Below, piece after piece: positions 10,957-22,390 of a stretch of 64,000 bases of DNA. This DNA is from Theodoxus fluviatilis (taxonomy: Eukaryota; Mollusca; Gastropoda; Cycloneritida; Neritidae). Position numbers and translations under genes: made by a program. The stretch is taken from assembly GCA_034096865.1 (NCBI GenBank), contig JAWQFJ010002853.1, positions 62,501 through 126,500 of the forward strand, in the 5' to 3' direction. Numbering within the stretch: the stretch's first letter is position 1; every line of letters begins with the position of its first letter. The notes below the pieces were generated by a model, which made no database searches, was not told where the DNA came from, and was given only the letters and a program-made list of their open reading frames with translations.

Positions 10957-10974
10957 GACGGACGGACGGACGGG

Positions 10975-11065
<91 letters not shown>

Positions 11066-11106
11066 AAGAGGAGAGAGAAAGAGGAGAGAGAGAGAGAGAG
11101 AAAGAG

Positions 11107-11139
<33 letters not shown>

Positions 11140-11142
11140 GAG
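10632..11142 (+). repeat. compound GA / CAGA / CA / GA microsatellite
   Basis: About 510 bp of consecutive simple repeats: GA, then ACAGACAG and CA, then a long GA block with GGA interruptions, ending in a run of 10-12 G. Reading frames through it are low-complexity artefacts. Confidence 0.95.
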
Positions 11143-11390
11143 TTTGGAGTTGAGAATGTGAAGAGAGTAGATGTAATTTTAAAAGATTGAGTTATTTAGG
11201 ATGTTGTGTTGGCGCCTTATGTAAATGTAACAATTTGTTGTTGTTTTCTACCCCCTGTTACGAGTATTTTTATGTTGAACATAAAGACATGTAAGTAAGC
11301 TGGGACCTATTTTTATTTCGTTTCTGTTGATCCCCGTAACACATCCCGTCGAAAGGAATTTCACACAACATGACGCTCAAAATGTCCATG

Positions 11391-11525
11391 TTTGTGTGCG
11401 TGTGTGTATTTGAGCGTGTGTGCATGTATGCGTGCGTGCGTGTATGTGTGTGTGCGCGCGCGTGCGTGCGTGTATGTGTGTGTGCGCGCGCGTGCGTGCG
11501 TGTGCTTGTGCGCATGCGTGCTTTT

Positions 11526-11569
<44 letters not shown>

Positions 11570-11592
11570 GCGCGCTCGCGTTCGTGTGGTAA
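11391..11592 (+). repeat. (TG)n with a 30 bp sub-duplication
   Basis: TG-rich tract in which a ~30 bp block ending in TGTGCGCGCGC is directly duplicated near 11430-11490. It is strongly alternating purine-pyrimidine. Flanks 11143-11390 and 11593-12267 hold no recognised gene. Confidence 0.9.
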
Positions 11593-12277
11593 AATCTCTC
11601 CGAAAAAAGTAAAGTTCCCATTCAAACTTAAGTATATGTTACTTTACAGATAGAGCGCTATTAGTACTTGCTTAGGATTTGATTCGAAGAATGATATTGC
11701 TCTTTCTATTTCTCCTACGCTTTTCAACCACCTGATTGTCAGTCTACACAAACATTTACTTCGTTTACCATTTACAAAGCCATACATTTGTATGCGACTT
11801 GACAAGGACAGCGTAGATAGGGGAAAGGTTTTCTCAGTGTCTACTAATACATGCAGTTCTTGGACGTCTAGTAGCCAACTTACAAAGAGAGAGAAGAGTT
11901 TGATCCATTCACTGAAACAGAAAAGCAGATGCTAAATCTAAATAGTAATCCTTTCTGTAGCACGAACACGCTCGAGCATTCTGCATATATTTTCTTTACC
12001 CTCCGTGCCCTCGGCGTGAACATACCTCACAAAACCCAGCCGTTAGAAAACAAGAGTCACCGCAGCATTTAAAACATGGAAGACACTGTCTTCTCATTGC
12101 CACTAGTCTTTGTCTAGTTGACAATTGTGCAACGTTACTGTAAAAAGTTCAATGAACGTGCGGTGCATCGTGCATAACTCTTAAACCTATAACAGCCTCT
12201 GACGTCACCTTCTCACCAGCTGAACCGCGCCGTTGTACCCCCTTCTACCCTTTTAGAGTAATGCCAGTATCGAAACA

Positions 12278-12560
12278 CTTCACTTCACTTCACTTGTCCC
12301 GTAGTCTGGACGACCGTTGGGGCACTACCGATGATCTGGCAACCAGTTCTCTCCATTCCTCTCGCCTCTCGGACTGTCTCAAGGCTTCGCTGAGCCTCAT
12401 CCCTGTCCATTCTGAGACGTTGTCCTCCCATCTTTTCTTTTGTCTACCTCTCCTCCTCCCTCCTTTTACTGTGCCTTGTAAGACAGTCTTGGCAAGCCTT
12501 GACGATCGTGAGACGTGCCCATACCACTTTAGTTTGCGTCTTTTCACAGTGGTCAGTAGT
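12278..12560 (-). mobile_element. 5'-truncated non-LTR retrotransposon (LINE) insertion
   Basis: Insertion of 283 bp flanked by the 10 bp duplicate TATCGAAACA (12268-12277 and 12561-12570). On the minus strand it contains the end of a LINE polyprotein, followed by an (AAGTG)n tail at 12278-12297. The tail, truncation and duplication are the classic signature of target-primed reverse transcription. Confidence 0.85.
12290..12556 (-). pseudogene. C-terminal fragment of LINE reverse transcriptase polyprotein
   Basis: The frame encodes the carboxy end of a non-LTR retrotransposon ORF2-type protein, downstream of the reverse transcriptase domain. The segment KLKWYGHVSRSSRLAKTVL, then GGRRRGRQKKRWEDNVSEW, then a WTGM block and an arginine-rich tail, is the familiar ending of many invertebrate LINE polyproteins (known family feature). 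Only about 85 residues remain of a protein normally near 1,000 residues. The endonuclease and catalytic RT motifs are absent. The frame is intact up to its own stop, which suggests a fairly recent insertion. It cannot be autonomous. Confidence 0.8.
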
Positions 12561-12570
12561 TATCGAAACA

Positions 12571-13204
12571 GCTACCGCAAGTGACGGTAAACCGTGGTGT
12601 TCTGCATTTGAAATGCAATTGTAAGACAGTAAAGTGCACCCATTAGTTGCCTGTGGTACTCATTCTTTTTCATTGCACATTCTTATCACGAAAACGCAAC
12701 ATAAAGGGAATTTTGCCACTCGACCTGGCATTGACAGGTGGTATCAAGATGCACTGTGAAATTGCTTCCCTTGCAGCGCTTCATCCTCGTAAATATATGA
12801 ATATCAGATAAAATTTTGAACACTAGCTCCTTCAGTAATTAATACATCAAGAAAAAGAACTCCTTCAATTAATAACAATCATAAAATAAAAAGGATGGAT
12901 CCGTATTGAAAATATAATGAAAGAAACGTGTTTGGACATTGCTTTTTAAATGTTTGTCGCTCAACCTTTTTGTCTGTTAGTCCCCCAGTCTGTCTGTATG
13001 TCACTTTCCCCTCCTGTTAATCTGAGTTTGCTTCTAAGACTTTGTGAATCAGATGAATGGAAATGGGAATTTGACGACAGCGCACTGCTTCAAAATCGGG
13101 AAACGAAAATATAGAGGGACTTTAAGCAAGGGTCAGTCTTCGAAGTACAACGAAAACCTCTAAGAGCAACGAGGTGACGAATACATGCATAAATGGTGGA
13201 CAGT
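12571..13204. other. unassigned; possible 3' flank of the PH-domain gene
   Basis: AT-rich unique sequence. If the exon ending at 13205 is terminal, this would hold its 3' UTR on the minus strand. No clear AATAAA was seen on that strand. Confidence 0.3.
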
Positions 13205-13372
13205 TTACTTTTTTGAAGTGGGCTCCTCCACATAGATCCAGTACAATGGAGCCTGAGGATCGGGTCGGATGGGGAAGGCCACTACGTTGTCATCTTCTCC
13301 GTCCTTGGGCAGCTTGGGCCGTTTGGGAAGTGTTTGGGTCTGGGCGCCCACTGAGATGTACTCGTGCACAAG
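13205..13372 (-). CDS. PH-domain protein, third exon (last visible)
   Basis: The minus-strand frame starts after the acceptor CCCCGCAG and reads 55 codons to a TAA at 13205-13207. It begins LVHEYISVGAQT, continues through a proline- and lysine-rich loop (LPKRPKLPKDGEDD), and then NVVAFPIRP and LYWIYVEE. These fit the middle and late strands of a pleckstrin-homology domain. It starts in phase 0, matching the end of the exon at 14498-14613. A PH domain normally ends in an amphipathic helix, which is missing here. Splicing at AA|GTAAAC (donor bases 13207-13208), just before the stop, could lead to another exon that I could not find. The alternative is that this is a true C-terminal end. The specific PH family is not recognised. 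Confidence 0.6.
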   Translation of the reverse strand, partial: LVHEYISVGAQTQTLPKRPKLPKDGEDDNVVAFPIRPDPQAPLYWIYVEEPTSKK

Positions 13373-13538
13373 CTGCGGGGCCACGGGTCATCTGTTAGTA
13401 ATCAGTTCCCCTGGGCTCACCGTGCAAATCAGAAGCCACGGACGCACTCGCCATTAAACACCCACGAAAACCAACACTTAAGTGTTTGCAGTATTAACTG
13501 TCTGTCTCGTCTCGCCTCGTCTCGTCTCGTCTTTGTAG

Positions 13539-13752
13539 TGTTTAGTTTTGTCTTGTCTTGTCTGTCTTTCTGTCTGTCTTGCTGTTTGTCTGTCTGGCTG
13601 TCTGTACTGTCTGTCTATCTTGTCTGTCTCGTCTGACTGCCTTGTCTGTCTGCCTGTCTTTGCCTGTATGTCTGTCTGTCTGTCCGTCCGTTTGTCCGTC
13701 CGTCCGTCCGTCCGTCCGTCCTTCCGTCTGCCAGTCTGTCTGTCTGTCTGTG

Positions 13753-13844
<92 letters not shown>

Positions 13845-13928
13845 CGTCTGTCCGTCCGTCCGTTTGTCCGTCCGTCCGTTTGTACGTCCGTCCGTCCGTC
13901 TGTCTGTCTGTCTGTCTGTGTGTGCGTG

Positions 13929-14013
<85 letters not shown>

Positions 14014-14096
14014 GCCTCTCTGTCTCTCTGTCTCTCTGTTTGTCTCTCTGTCTGTCTCTCCGTCCGTCAGTCCATCCGTCCGTCGGTTGGTCGTTC
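13539..14096 (+). repeat. (CTGT)n microsatellite, intronic
   Basis: About 560 bp of CTGT with CCGT blocks. It lies in the intron between PH exons two and three. Confidence 0.95.
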
Positions 14097-14497
14097 GGTT
14101 GGTGTGTCTGTCTATTTGTTTGTGTGTGTCTGTTCTACTCATGGACACTACATCTATACAGGATCCATGGTTCTACTGAAGCTGTGAGGCGCCAGGGAGA
14201 ACTACAATGCTATCAATGACGATGTGTCAGTTGCTAATGCAATTAACACACATGCTTCTAGAGGTGATAGACATAATGTTGTAAAGACTATTCATGTGGT
14301 TGAAATGAATGGTTTGGCTTTTGTTTTAGCTGCAATGTGATAAATGTGTCGGATTGAATTACATAAAACTAAATAAAGAAGCAACCACGTCCAGCTTGAA
14401 TCACTTGTCCCCCTAAAATGATTGAAACTGACGATCATTGAGTTTAGAATGGTTTTGTTTGCGGAGATGGAAATGACTGACATATATGTTTACTTGC

Positions 14498-14613
14498 CTG
14501 TAATTCCACGAGATTTTCTATATTTAAATGTGAGTGTGATTTGTACCACTCTAGTCTTCCTTCTTCGTCGAGCTCGAAATATTTCGGTGTCCATTTACCC
14601 CCACAACATCCTT
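14498..14613 (-). CDS. PH-domain protein, second visible exon
   Basis: 116 bp on the minus strand, from acceptor TCTTCATTGCAG to donor CAG|GCAAGT, a GC-AG intron whose surrounding bases fit the strict consensus for such donors. Two bases complete a Glu codon with the previous exon, then 38 full codons follow. The core KWTPKYFELDEEGRLEWY is a textbook PH-domain strand 2/3 signature: basic-Trp, then Tyr-Phe-x-Leu, then an acidic turn and Leu-x-Trp-Tyr. PH domains bind phosphoinositides or proteins at membranes. The basic residues expected around strands 1-2 are few, so lipid binding cannot be assumed. Phase joins cleanly to both neighbouring exons. Confidence 0.65.
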
Positions 14614-14819
14614 CTGCAATGAAGAGGTGAATTTTCGCCACTGCTTGCACAAGCAAGGAAACGATCACGCCTAACGACACTCGTGTCCATGCATCTAATT
14701 AAGAGAGCAGTCATTGAATATCTCTGTCACGAATGAAAATTTTTGAACAAGCTTACATGTCATGATATTTGTAGAAAATCTTATTATCAAATGTTTTACA
14801 AATGAAACTAAGCGTTATA

Positions 14820-15385
<566 letters not shown>

Positions 15386-15954
15386 CAGTATATTTGACTC
15401 TGTTTCTGTTACTCTGTATGTTTCTCTTTGTTTTTATAGTTTACGCTTTGAGATGACTTTTAAGTGTGACTCACGTAGGTTTATTTTTTATGTGGCAGCG
15501 AAAGGCAGAGGGTTTGTTTTTGCTCATCCTGTTGTGAGTGTACAGCCAGCAGACAGTCATCCGCAACATGGAAATCACGAAATAGATCGTCCAAACTTTG
15601 GTCGGAAGTTCAGGTGTAGTAGTGAATAGTGACAGCAGCAAAAGTGTTTGAGTTTCAAAGACGAGAGAGGCGCAGACCAAGCTGAGGAGAGTGACGCAGC
15701 CGTGCTTCCCTCGCGTGATATGGAAAGAAAATGATATGTGGCTATGTTATTCTCGATTACACAAGTTGTGCCATTCTGGAACGATCTGATAATGTCCATC
15801 ATTTTGTCTGACAAGCAGGTATTCTCAGGATGTGCTAAAGACCTTGTTTTTTTGTTGTTGCAGAGGTCTTTATCAAATTAACAAGTTAACGATAGTACGA
15901 GTTGCTTTTGGCACTTTTTTCTCATGACATGGTGGCGTACCCGGTGTGCTGTGG

Positions 15955-15956
<2 letters not shown>

Positions 15957-16016
<60 letters not shown>

Positions 16017-16018
16017 TA
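15957..16018 (+). repeat. (CT)n(GT)n compound microsatellite
   Basis: About 40 bp of CT followed by about 18 bp of GT. Confidence 0.95.
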
Positions 16019-16109
16019 CACAGGTGCACACGCACACACGTACACAGTAATATGGTTTAATATTGCTTTTTACCTTCATGCAGTAGTAGTTCCCCCTTTG
16101 CTAAGGCAC

Positions 16110-16183
16110 CTGCAACAAACCGTGACAGGAAGCCGCAATGTAGATCAGGACGACGGTCTATGGGGACAGAGATCTCCGAGTCC
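16110..16183 (-). CDS. PH-domain protein, first visible exon
   Basis: 74 bp on the minus strand. The acceptor is excellent: a long polypyrimidine tract ending CTTCCCTCTAG. The donor is GCAG|GTGCCT. The frame reads DSEISVPIDRRPDLHCGFLSR and then FVA. GFLSR matches the start of PH strand 1, where G-x-L-x-K/R is usual. The exon ends with one base (G) that, with AA from the next exon, makes a Glu codon, so the phase fits. It starts one base into a codon, so at least one upstream exon must exist. Neither 18164-18227 nor any other upstream candidate fits that phase directly. Confidence 0.6.
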
Positions 16184-17063
16184 CTAGAGGGAAGGAGGTG
16201 GGGAGGAGATGGGAGGGAGGAAGAGAGCCAGTATGTGTAAATAAGAGTTTGATGACGTGCGTTTGGGTACACGTGTGACAATAATTACTTTGACGGACTT
16301 CTGGACGGAAAAGTTGCAGTACAATTTTTTTTTATTGTTGTGAAGGAATTTTGGAAGTGCGAGGAAGTTTCAAACTTGTTGATGGTGTTAGCCCGTCAGT
16401 CAGCTGGTTACGTAACTGACCGAATTTTCGCTGCTCCTTTTGAAATACGTCCTGACCACGTTTTCGCTGGGAAGGCCTTACACATTTGACTCAGTTCACT
16501 GTGCGTGCAACACGACTAGAAACGTACTGGAAAGCCAGAAACGGGTTAGATACGTTTTTAAGCAAGAGTGTGAGAGAGGCTTCTTCCTGATTATCAGTCT
16601 GTCACAACAGGATCGAATATACTCAGACACCCTGTGGCTTGGGGGTAAAATAGACCACCGCGTCTCCCTCCGAGGTTCATAAAAAGCAAATAACTCGGGA
16701 AATGGCGACTTGGCTTACTCTTCCTCTAACCCGCCATAGTGATTCCCTTGATCAATGTAGTCCACAACAACTAATAGGCCGGAAAACGCCATCTCATCTC
16801 GCCGCTCTCTATAACCAGGAAGGGATCCCATTTATGACGTCAGCGACCTGAATGCTGAGATACCGATAGGCGAATTTTCTCTCTGAAACGTTAAAGTGCT
16901 CCGCAACCTTTCCTGAATCTTTCATCTGCACTCCTTTGTTTGATGCAGTTTTAGAGAGCGGGTTTTTTCCCTCTATTTAGCTACAGTTTACAGTTGTATC
17001 GGACCAGAAAAAGGGAAACCGGAACAACAAAAATGACTACAGAGACGTCCTATTGAACAATCT
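16184..17063. other. unassigned sequence upstream of the PH exon
   Basis: Presumed intron of the minus-strand gene or intergenic DNA. It contains an 80-codon plus-strand frame near 16440 without recognisable features. Confidence 0.3.
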
Positions 17064-17365
17064 TTCTACATGTCCCGAATGAACGACAACAAGAACAATA
17101 GGAGCGGGCAGGTAAGCAGCACCTTACATTTTTACTCAACGCAGTATTCTTGAAAGATATCCGGTGTTTAACATGTATGCAACCTTAACGGATGAAGTTT
17201 TATATGGCGTTGACAGTGAGGTAGTTTGCAGTGGTGACACGCAATGCTGTGATTGCCCGTACGTTGAGAATCTTGTGGACTACCTACCGCCTCAGGCAAT
17301 GATGCTGAAAACGTCCAAGTGGAAATACATTATTTTAAATTGCTTGGGTCCTACCATTCCGAACC
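17064..17365 (+). CDS. candidate two-exon segment of an unrecognised gene
   Basis: A good donor (GGGCAG|GTAAGC, 17111) ends a segment rich in Asn and Arg codons. After a 34 bp intron-like gap, the acceptor TTTTTACTCAACGCAG ends at 17144. From 17145 the frame is open for 73 codons to a donor CGAACC|GTAAGT at 17366. The translation includes TDEVLYGVDSEVVCSGDTQ, then CCDCPYVENLVDYLPPQ, and looks like a real protein with a Cys cluster. The upstream segment has a stop in the joined frame, so it may be 5' UTR. A 34 bp intron would be unusually short, which weakens the first part. No family recognised. Confidence 0.35.
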
Positions 17366-17539
17366 GTAAGTGACATGGTGGGCGAGAACACCGAATTGCT
17401 ACCACGGTCGGACGTTACACCAATGGTAAAGTAATCGATGTTTTCACAACTTATTCCACATCCGAATCAAGGAGCAAAGGCTGCATTTTGTGACATATGC
17501 ATGTAGTTTCCTCGGCACCTTGAATAGCTGAAAGTTTGT

Positions 17540-17540
<1 letters not shown>

Positions 17541-17604
<64 letters not shown>

Positions 17605-17606
17605 GT
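17541..17606 (+). repeat. (GA)n followed by poly-G
   Basis: About 27 GA units and then about 12 G. Confidence 0.95.
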
Positions 17607-18163
17607 ATTGATACCATGGCCAATAGGGCTACCAAATCTGGGTTTTCTTTTTCTCTCCTCTACGTTTCCAAGTTAACATCATCTGCCGCCGGCGGGGCCC
17701 AGAGGCTGTCATGACAAGACACACAAAGAACAACAGCTGGCACGCGATGTTGCCATAAACTGATAAAGACCTTGATAACGATTTCCTAATCCGGGCATGT
17801 GAACCCGATCAGTGCAGTCGTACATCGATCTGTCAAGGCCTGCATGTAACTGCAGAGAAACATTTTGATAAATGGAAGACGAAATGTTAAAAATAGTTTC
17901 ATCCCAATTTCCTGTTAATTAATATCAGATTGATATTAATTACTACAAGCATCAGGCTGTGTTGTAGACGGACGATGGCACCAATGAACAACTCACATTC
18001 TTCCTGCTTTCACACGCATGCCCGGCTGAGAAAGTTCTGAAGATTCTCAAGTGAAAGGTTCTAGCACCCGTTTATTACCCGTGATCCTAATGTCTACATG
18101 ACTCCGAAAACGTGTAGGAAATGAGAGGAGGATGAGAATCCTGGCATTTAGCAAGATGCCTAC

Positions 18164-18227
18164 CTGAAGTTTCGTTTCCACTGTCTGTGTTAGAAACACG
18201 ATGTCCATGGTCAGAAACGAGGCTACC
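18164..18227 (-). CDS. candidate 64 bp internal exon
   Basis: Strong minus-strand acceptor (CACTGGTCTGTTTCAG) and donor (CTTCAG|GTAGGC). Two frames are open. One is Ser/Asn-rich (VSDHGHRVSNTDSGNETS) and the other hydrophobic. Its phase does not join directly to the PH exon at 16110-16183, so it needs an extra exon in between or belongs elsewhere. Confidence 0.3.
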
Positions 18228-18436
18228 CTGAAACAGACCAGTGAAATGACTAATCCAAATGATTTAGCGAGTATGCGTGTCAAGCTTAGAGCTACAGATC
18301 TCATCTTCTTGGGGAAAGAATGTGATCGAATGATTCTGACGCTCCTTCGTTTTCTTTATAACATGCTATGGCTAACGACATTATGAGTGGCTCTCGTAGT
18401 AGTACTTGTAGTTGTGAGGCAGCATAGTTCCTGTAG

Positions 18437-18525
18437 GAAAGGTAGTAGTAGTAGTGGTGGTGGTGGTGGTGGTGGTGGTGGTGGTGGTGGTGGTGGTGGT
18501 GGTGGTAGTGGTGGGGGTAGTAGTG
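18437..18525 (+). repeat. (GGT)n with GTA flanks
   Basis: About 20 GGT units flanked by GTA units. Confidence 0.95.
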
Positions 18526-18692
18526 ATAGTAGTAGTGGAATTTGTTGTTGTAGCTGTAGTACGTATAGTAGGAGGAATAAATATAGAGGAAATGGTATGA
18601 ATAAAGTGTTGGTGGCATAGACCTTTTATGATATTTCCATTACTTTGGCTAAACGAGAAATTATGGTTTAAATACTATGTTGCCTTTATCAG

Positions 18693-18811
18693 GGTGAGAT
18701 GGCTTACATTTCAAGCCCGCGTGAAACGTACGTGTCTCCTAAGACCGTAGCTGATGATGCAACAGAAACAGTTTGGAACTATGATATACACGTTAACTCA
18801 TGTGCGAGGAG
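18693..18811 (+). CDS. candidate 119 bp exon
   Basis: Acceptor TGTTGCCTTTATCAG, donor GAGGAG|GTATGT. Only one frame is open. It starts in phase 0 and reads GEMAYISSPRETYVSPKTV, continuing to NYDIHVNSCARR. The residues look natural but are not recognised. It does not join in phase directly to the candidate at 17145-17365. The flanking stretch 18890-19675 shows no other feature. Confidence 0.3.
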
Positions 18812-19675
18812 GTATGTCAGAGGACTTTTGAGTCGTCAGATAGGATTTCAAGGTTTAGGACCAGTTCTATTTTTCCCGTATTTCAAATGAAATAATTTTG
18901 CCCGTCAGTCAATGGGAACGCACGGCCCTTACCTTCAGCTGTCACTCTTCACCCTCAAGAGGTCAATGAAGTCTGCCATTTTCCCTTCAGTTTGCATGCA
19001 AAACGCTCATGTGTAGAACTACTGACAAACATGCAATGAAATTATGACCAATTAACAGTACTGATTTCTCAAAACTCTATGAATAACACATCAATAGCAA
19101 TTCAATTGCTACATTATTCATATTAAGATGTGAGTTGGAGACCGCGCTGCGAGTGGACTCGGGCAACTGGCCGAGATACGTGATACTACATTACTTATAG
19201 TGCAGCGGAGAAAACCAAGGATTGTCACCGTGTTCGAAAAAAAATGTACAGACAGATCAGAGACAACCGCGCGTTTCTGTTGCACAGTGTACGACGGTCT
19301 TTGGATACATGCAGTCTCGCTGTTTACCACACTGAAAACAGGCTGCGCCCAAAACGCTTGCAACGTACAGGGACTCCTACACCTCTAAGGGGTCCTCGTG
19401 ATCATTTTTTGTTTTGTTTTCTTACTTTTTTCTCGATGTCATATATCGACATGAGAGAAAGATGATGATTTAGTACTTGTCGCTTTCTTTTGCCACTCTC
19501 GACTGGAGGCAAGCAGGATGCTTACAGCGGCTGCAAAACAGTGGAACAGTTTGGCAATGTGTCGTCTGATTCGTCTGGCCCTGCGTTCTCTGACTGCGTT
19601 TTGTCTTCAAACCAGCACGGGCACTGCCACCAAATGAACAACTGCAGTTGATGGTAGTCCGCGTGGTGGATGATT

Positions 19676-19928
19676 GATAGATGGATGGATGGATGGATGG
19701 ATGGATGGATGGATGGATGGATGGATGGATGGATGGATGGATGGATGGATGGATGGATGGATGGATGGATGGATGGATGGATGGATGGATGGATGGATGG
19801 ATGGATGGATGGATGGATGGATGGATGGATGGATGGATGGATGGATGGATGGATGGATGGATGGATGGATGGATGGATGGATGGATGGATGGATGGATGG
19901 ATGGATGGATGGATGGATGGATGGATGG
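19676..19928 (+). repeat. (GGAT)n microsatellite
   Basis: About 62 near-perfect tetranucleotide units. The purity indicates recent expansion. Frames read as WMDG or HPSI repeats and are not genes. Confidence 0.97.
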
Positions 19929-20155
19929 ACCTCAAGAGCCTATCAGCCGTGTAGACTATATAAGGCCACAACGTAATTCTACTCGATAAAATGGCTGACA
20001 TAAATATTACCTCAATAGAGGTGAACGGAAAAATATCAAATGATAATGAAGACATTATATGACTCAAAGATGAGAGTAAAACTGAGAAATAAAAATAATC
20101 TGATCATGGCAAAGGAATTGTTAAATATGTCCGAAAGCCTGTTTAATCCACCCCG

Positions 20156-20320
20156 TTAATAAGCAAGAAGGGTACACTCCACCAGAACGTGGTGCATTGT
20201 GAACCTTCAATGGCAGGCAGGGCATTCTGGCGGAGACTCCGACCGCAACAAATAAGGGTGGGTCAGGACGGAATGGCCGATCCGGGAACGGCAGAGCACA
20301 ACCTTTTCTCTTCTGGGTCC
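20156..20320 (-). pseudogene. LINE RNase H / C-terminal fragment
   Basis: The minus-strand frame reads LCRSRIGHSVLTHPYLL, then PPECPAC and, after one in-frame stop, HHVLVEC. This is the conserved end of RNase H-bearing non-LTR retrotransposons (I/Jockey-like): a GH...TH...L block followed by a Cys-Cys-His-Cys knuckle (known family pattern). About 50 residues remain, with a stop codon inside the knuckle, so it is a dead fragment. The surrounding stretch 19929-20888 holds no other identifiable feature. Confidence 0.7.
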
Positions 20321-20888
20321 GTATGCACGAGAGGAAAGTAATGTCTTAATGTATACATGTCAGTTTTTCAAGTAAAATGTCTACTTAGGGATGCATGAGT
20401 CAAAAGTGGTCGTTCCTTCACAAGTAAGGATGTAGAAAAACGACTCAACTTCTACTTCAGTCATGACACATGAGTACAGGAATGATTACATCGAGTTTAG
20501 ACGCCATTGTTGACTTTAATTCGCGTAGAAACCGCTGTTATTTCTACTTGAAACCCATTCAAAGAAATTGTAAGCAAAGATAAGCATTAATGTCTCAAAG
20601 TTTTATGTGAAATGCATTAATATGCCGTGTATGTTTCTGCTTTCAAAAAATGAAAATGTGTGTCCATGCACCTTAACTCCGAAGCATCTGTTGACATTGT
20701 GTACAAAGCTAGTTTTATCTAATGACATGAAAACGTTACATTTAAATTGCATTTATGTGATGAAAAAACTTTTCATATGAAATTGCTTTATTTTTGTACA
20801 TTAGGAAATGTGTGTCGACGTGCGCTAGGGTCTCACGAGTTTGTTGGGAAAAGTGCGAGCTGAGGCTGGAGCGAGAACGTTGTGTCAA

Positions 20889-21116
20889 CACTAAAGTGTA
20901 GTAAAGATGGTAGTGTTTGTGATCATGTTTGATCGGCAACAGAAAAGAATGAGACAAAACATAAAATTTAGAGACCAAATGAATCCACTTGATTCGTTTG
21001 ATAATGAAGAAATCTACCCCAAAAATGTATATTTTATCGCCAAAAAATATTGGGAATTGCAAAGGAGTTGCACAAGGCCTTGCATGCTGTCACTACTCAA
21101 TGTAAAATATGAGTAA
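20889..21116 (+). pseudogene. possible PIF/Harbinger (HARBI1-like) N-terminal relic
   Basis: The frame contains RMRQNIKFRDQMNPLDSF and DNEEIY, followed by an aromatic-rich stretch. An R-x-x-x-NPLD-x-F/Y-D-x-EE pattern occurs near the N terminus of many Harbinger-derived nucleases, upstream of the helix-turn-helix region (family knowledge). The frame stops after about 75 residues. The catalytic DDE region is absent, so only a short relic or single exon is present. Moderate to low certainty. Confidence 0.35.
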
Positions 21117-22390
21117 TGTTTCTGCTTTGAAGATTGCCTGATTGTCGTGACCGAATGGGTTACACCTTTAGTTTCTTTAACATGTTTTTGTTTTTGACAG
21201 TTCAGCATAATACCTTTTCTCGCTGTGCACGTTGCCTGTTTGATGTTTTCATTTTCGTTGTCAATTAGCTAAATTGTCCCGGAGCATTGTGCACGTGTTG
21301 CACATTTGTTTCGTTAGTCACCCAGCGTTTGGTATCTGCTGCACGATTTTTGTTGTTAGTTAGCAAAATACAATTCATGGTGTTTTTTTCTCCTAAGTGG
21401 TTAAAAGGTTATGAGTGCTTTTATTCATTTTCTCGTGTTATCTGTAGTTTCCCTATTTATGAAGGTTAGCGGGAGAGCAAAGACGTTGGGTTCTCACGGG
21501 ATGTTTTTCCGTGGGTCAGGTGCGGCCTAGTTTTGGCAACCTGGGTGCACTGTTGGTGCATGGAAGAGCAGTAGTGGTTGAGAGGCAGGACTGCTGGGGG
21601 TTAGCATCCTGGGTGCCCTGTTGGCACGGCAACTTGCGCTCCAGGAGCGGGGGGTCAGTATCAGTGTTTTTGTTGTTGTTTCCTTGCGTAGTCATGAGTC
21701 ATACTTCGCACGAATTGTAATATATTGTCGTATTGTTGCGAACGAGTGTGGAATGTGTGAAATGTTTCGTTTCTTTTGTTTCAGATCCTTTCAAGGGATT
21801 CTTGTTGTTGTGTGGACTGATTTTTGCCCAGTTGTGGTTTCTTGTGATTGGATTTGAAATTTGGCATTTCCGTATATCTATAGTTTTGTATTTGTACTTA
21901 TTTCATTTGACATTTTTGTAATAAACCATTCGTTGTTTATTTATATCCTCTTGTATGTTATGTTACGTTGGCGTCCTTCCCTTAGTTTGCCCAAAGGTTG
22001 AAAGTTCCCGTCAACATGATGCTGTCGAGGGTTGCTTCCGTGTCTCCACCATCCAGCGACTCTTGACACAAGCATTATCTGTCAAACATGCGCATGCGCA
22101 CAAAGGCGGGATTCTCTGGATATCCCCTTGCTACATACTACATTCCTCTGCAGGCGCATCTATTGCGTTAATTACCGACCATGCATAGCAAGCAACAGCT
22201 GATGTAACTATTTCCTTTGGTGGTAAATCTTGCTCATGACGAAACTGACTTCCTACCTTCTCATGCATATGGGCCTTGAACTTTCGAGGTGAATAGTTTA
22301 TTCTTACTACCAAGGAAGCAGGAATGAAAGTGAGAATAAGGAAAATAACGTATTAAACAAAGGAGGAGGAAAAGGAAGAGAAGAGAAAAA
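21117..22390. other. unassigned sequence
   Basis: T-rich unique DNA. An imperfect ~78 bp direct repeat with CTGGGTGC and CTGTTGG occurs near 21540-21640. A minus-strand frame of 60 codons ends at 22131 with no recognised motif. Confidence 0.3.

Noticed and set aside
19676..19928. Telomere-like repeat
   Set aside because: The unit is GGAT, not TTAGGG or a known telomeric variant, and it lies between unique sequences.
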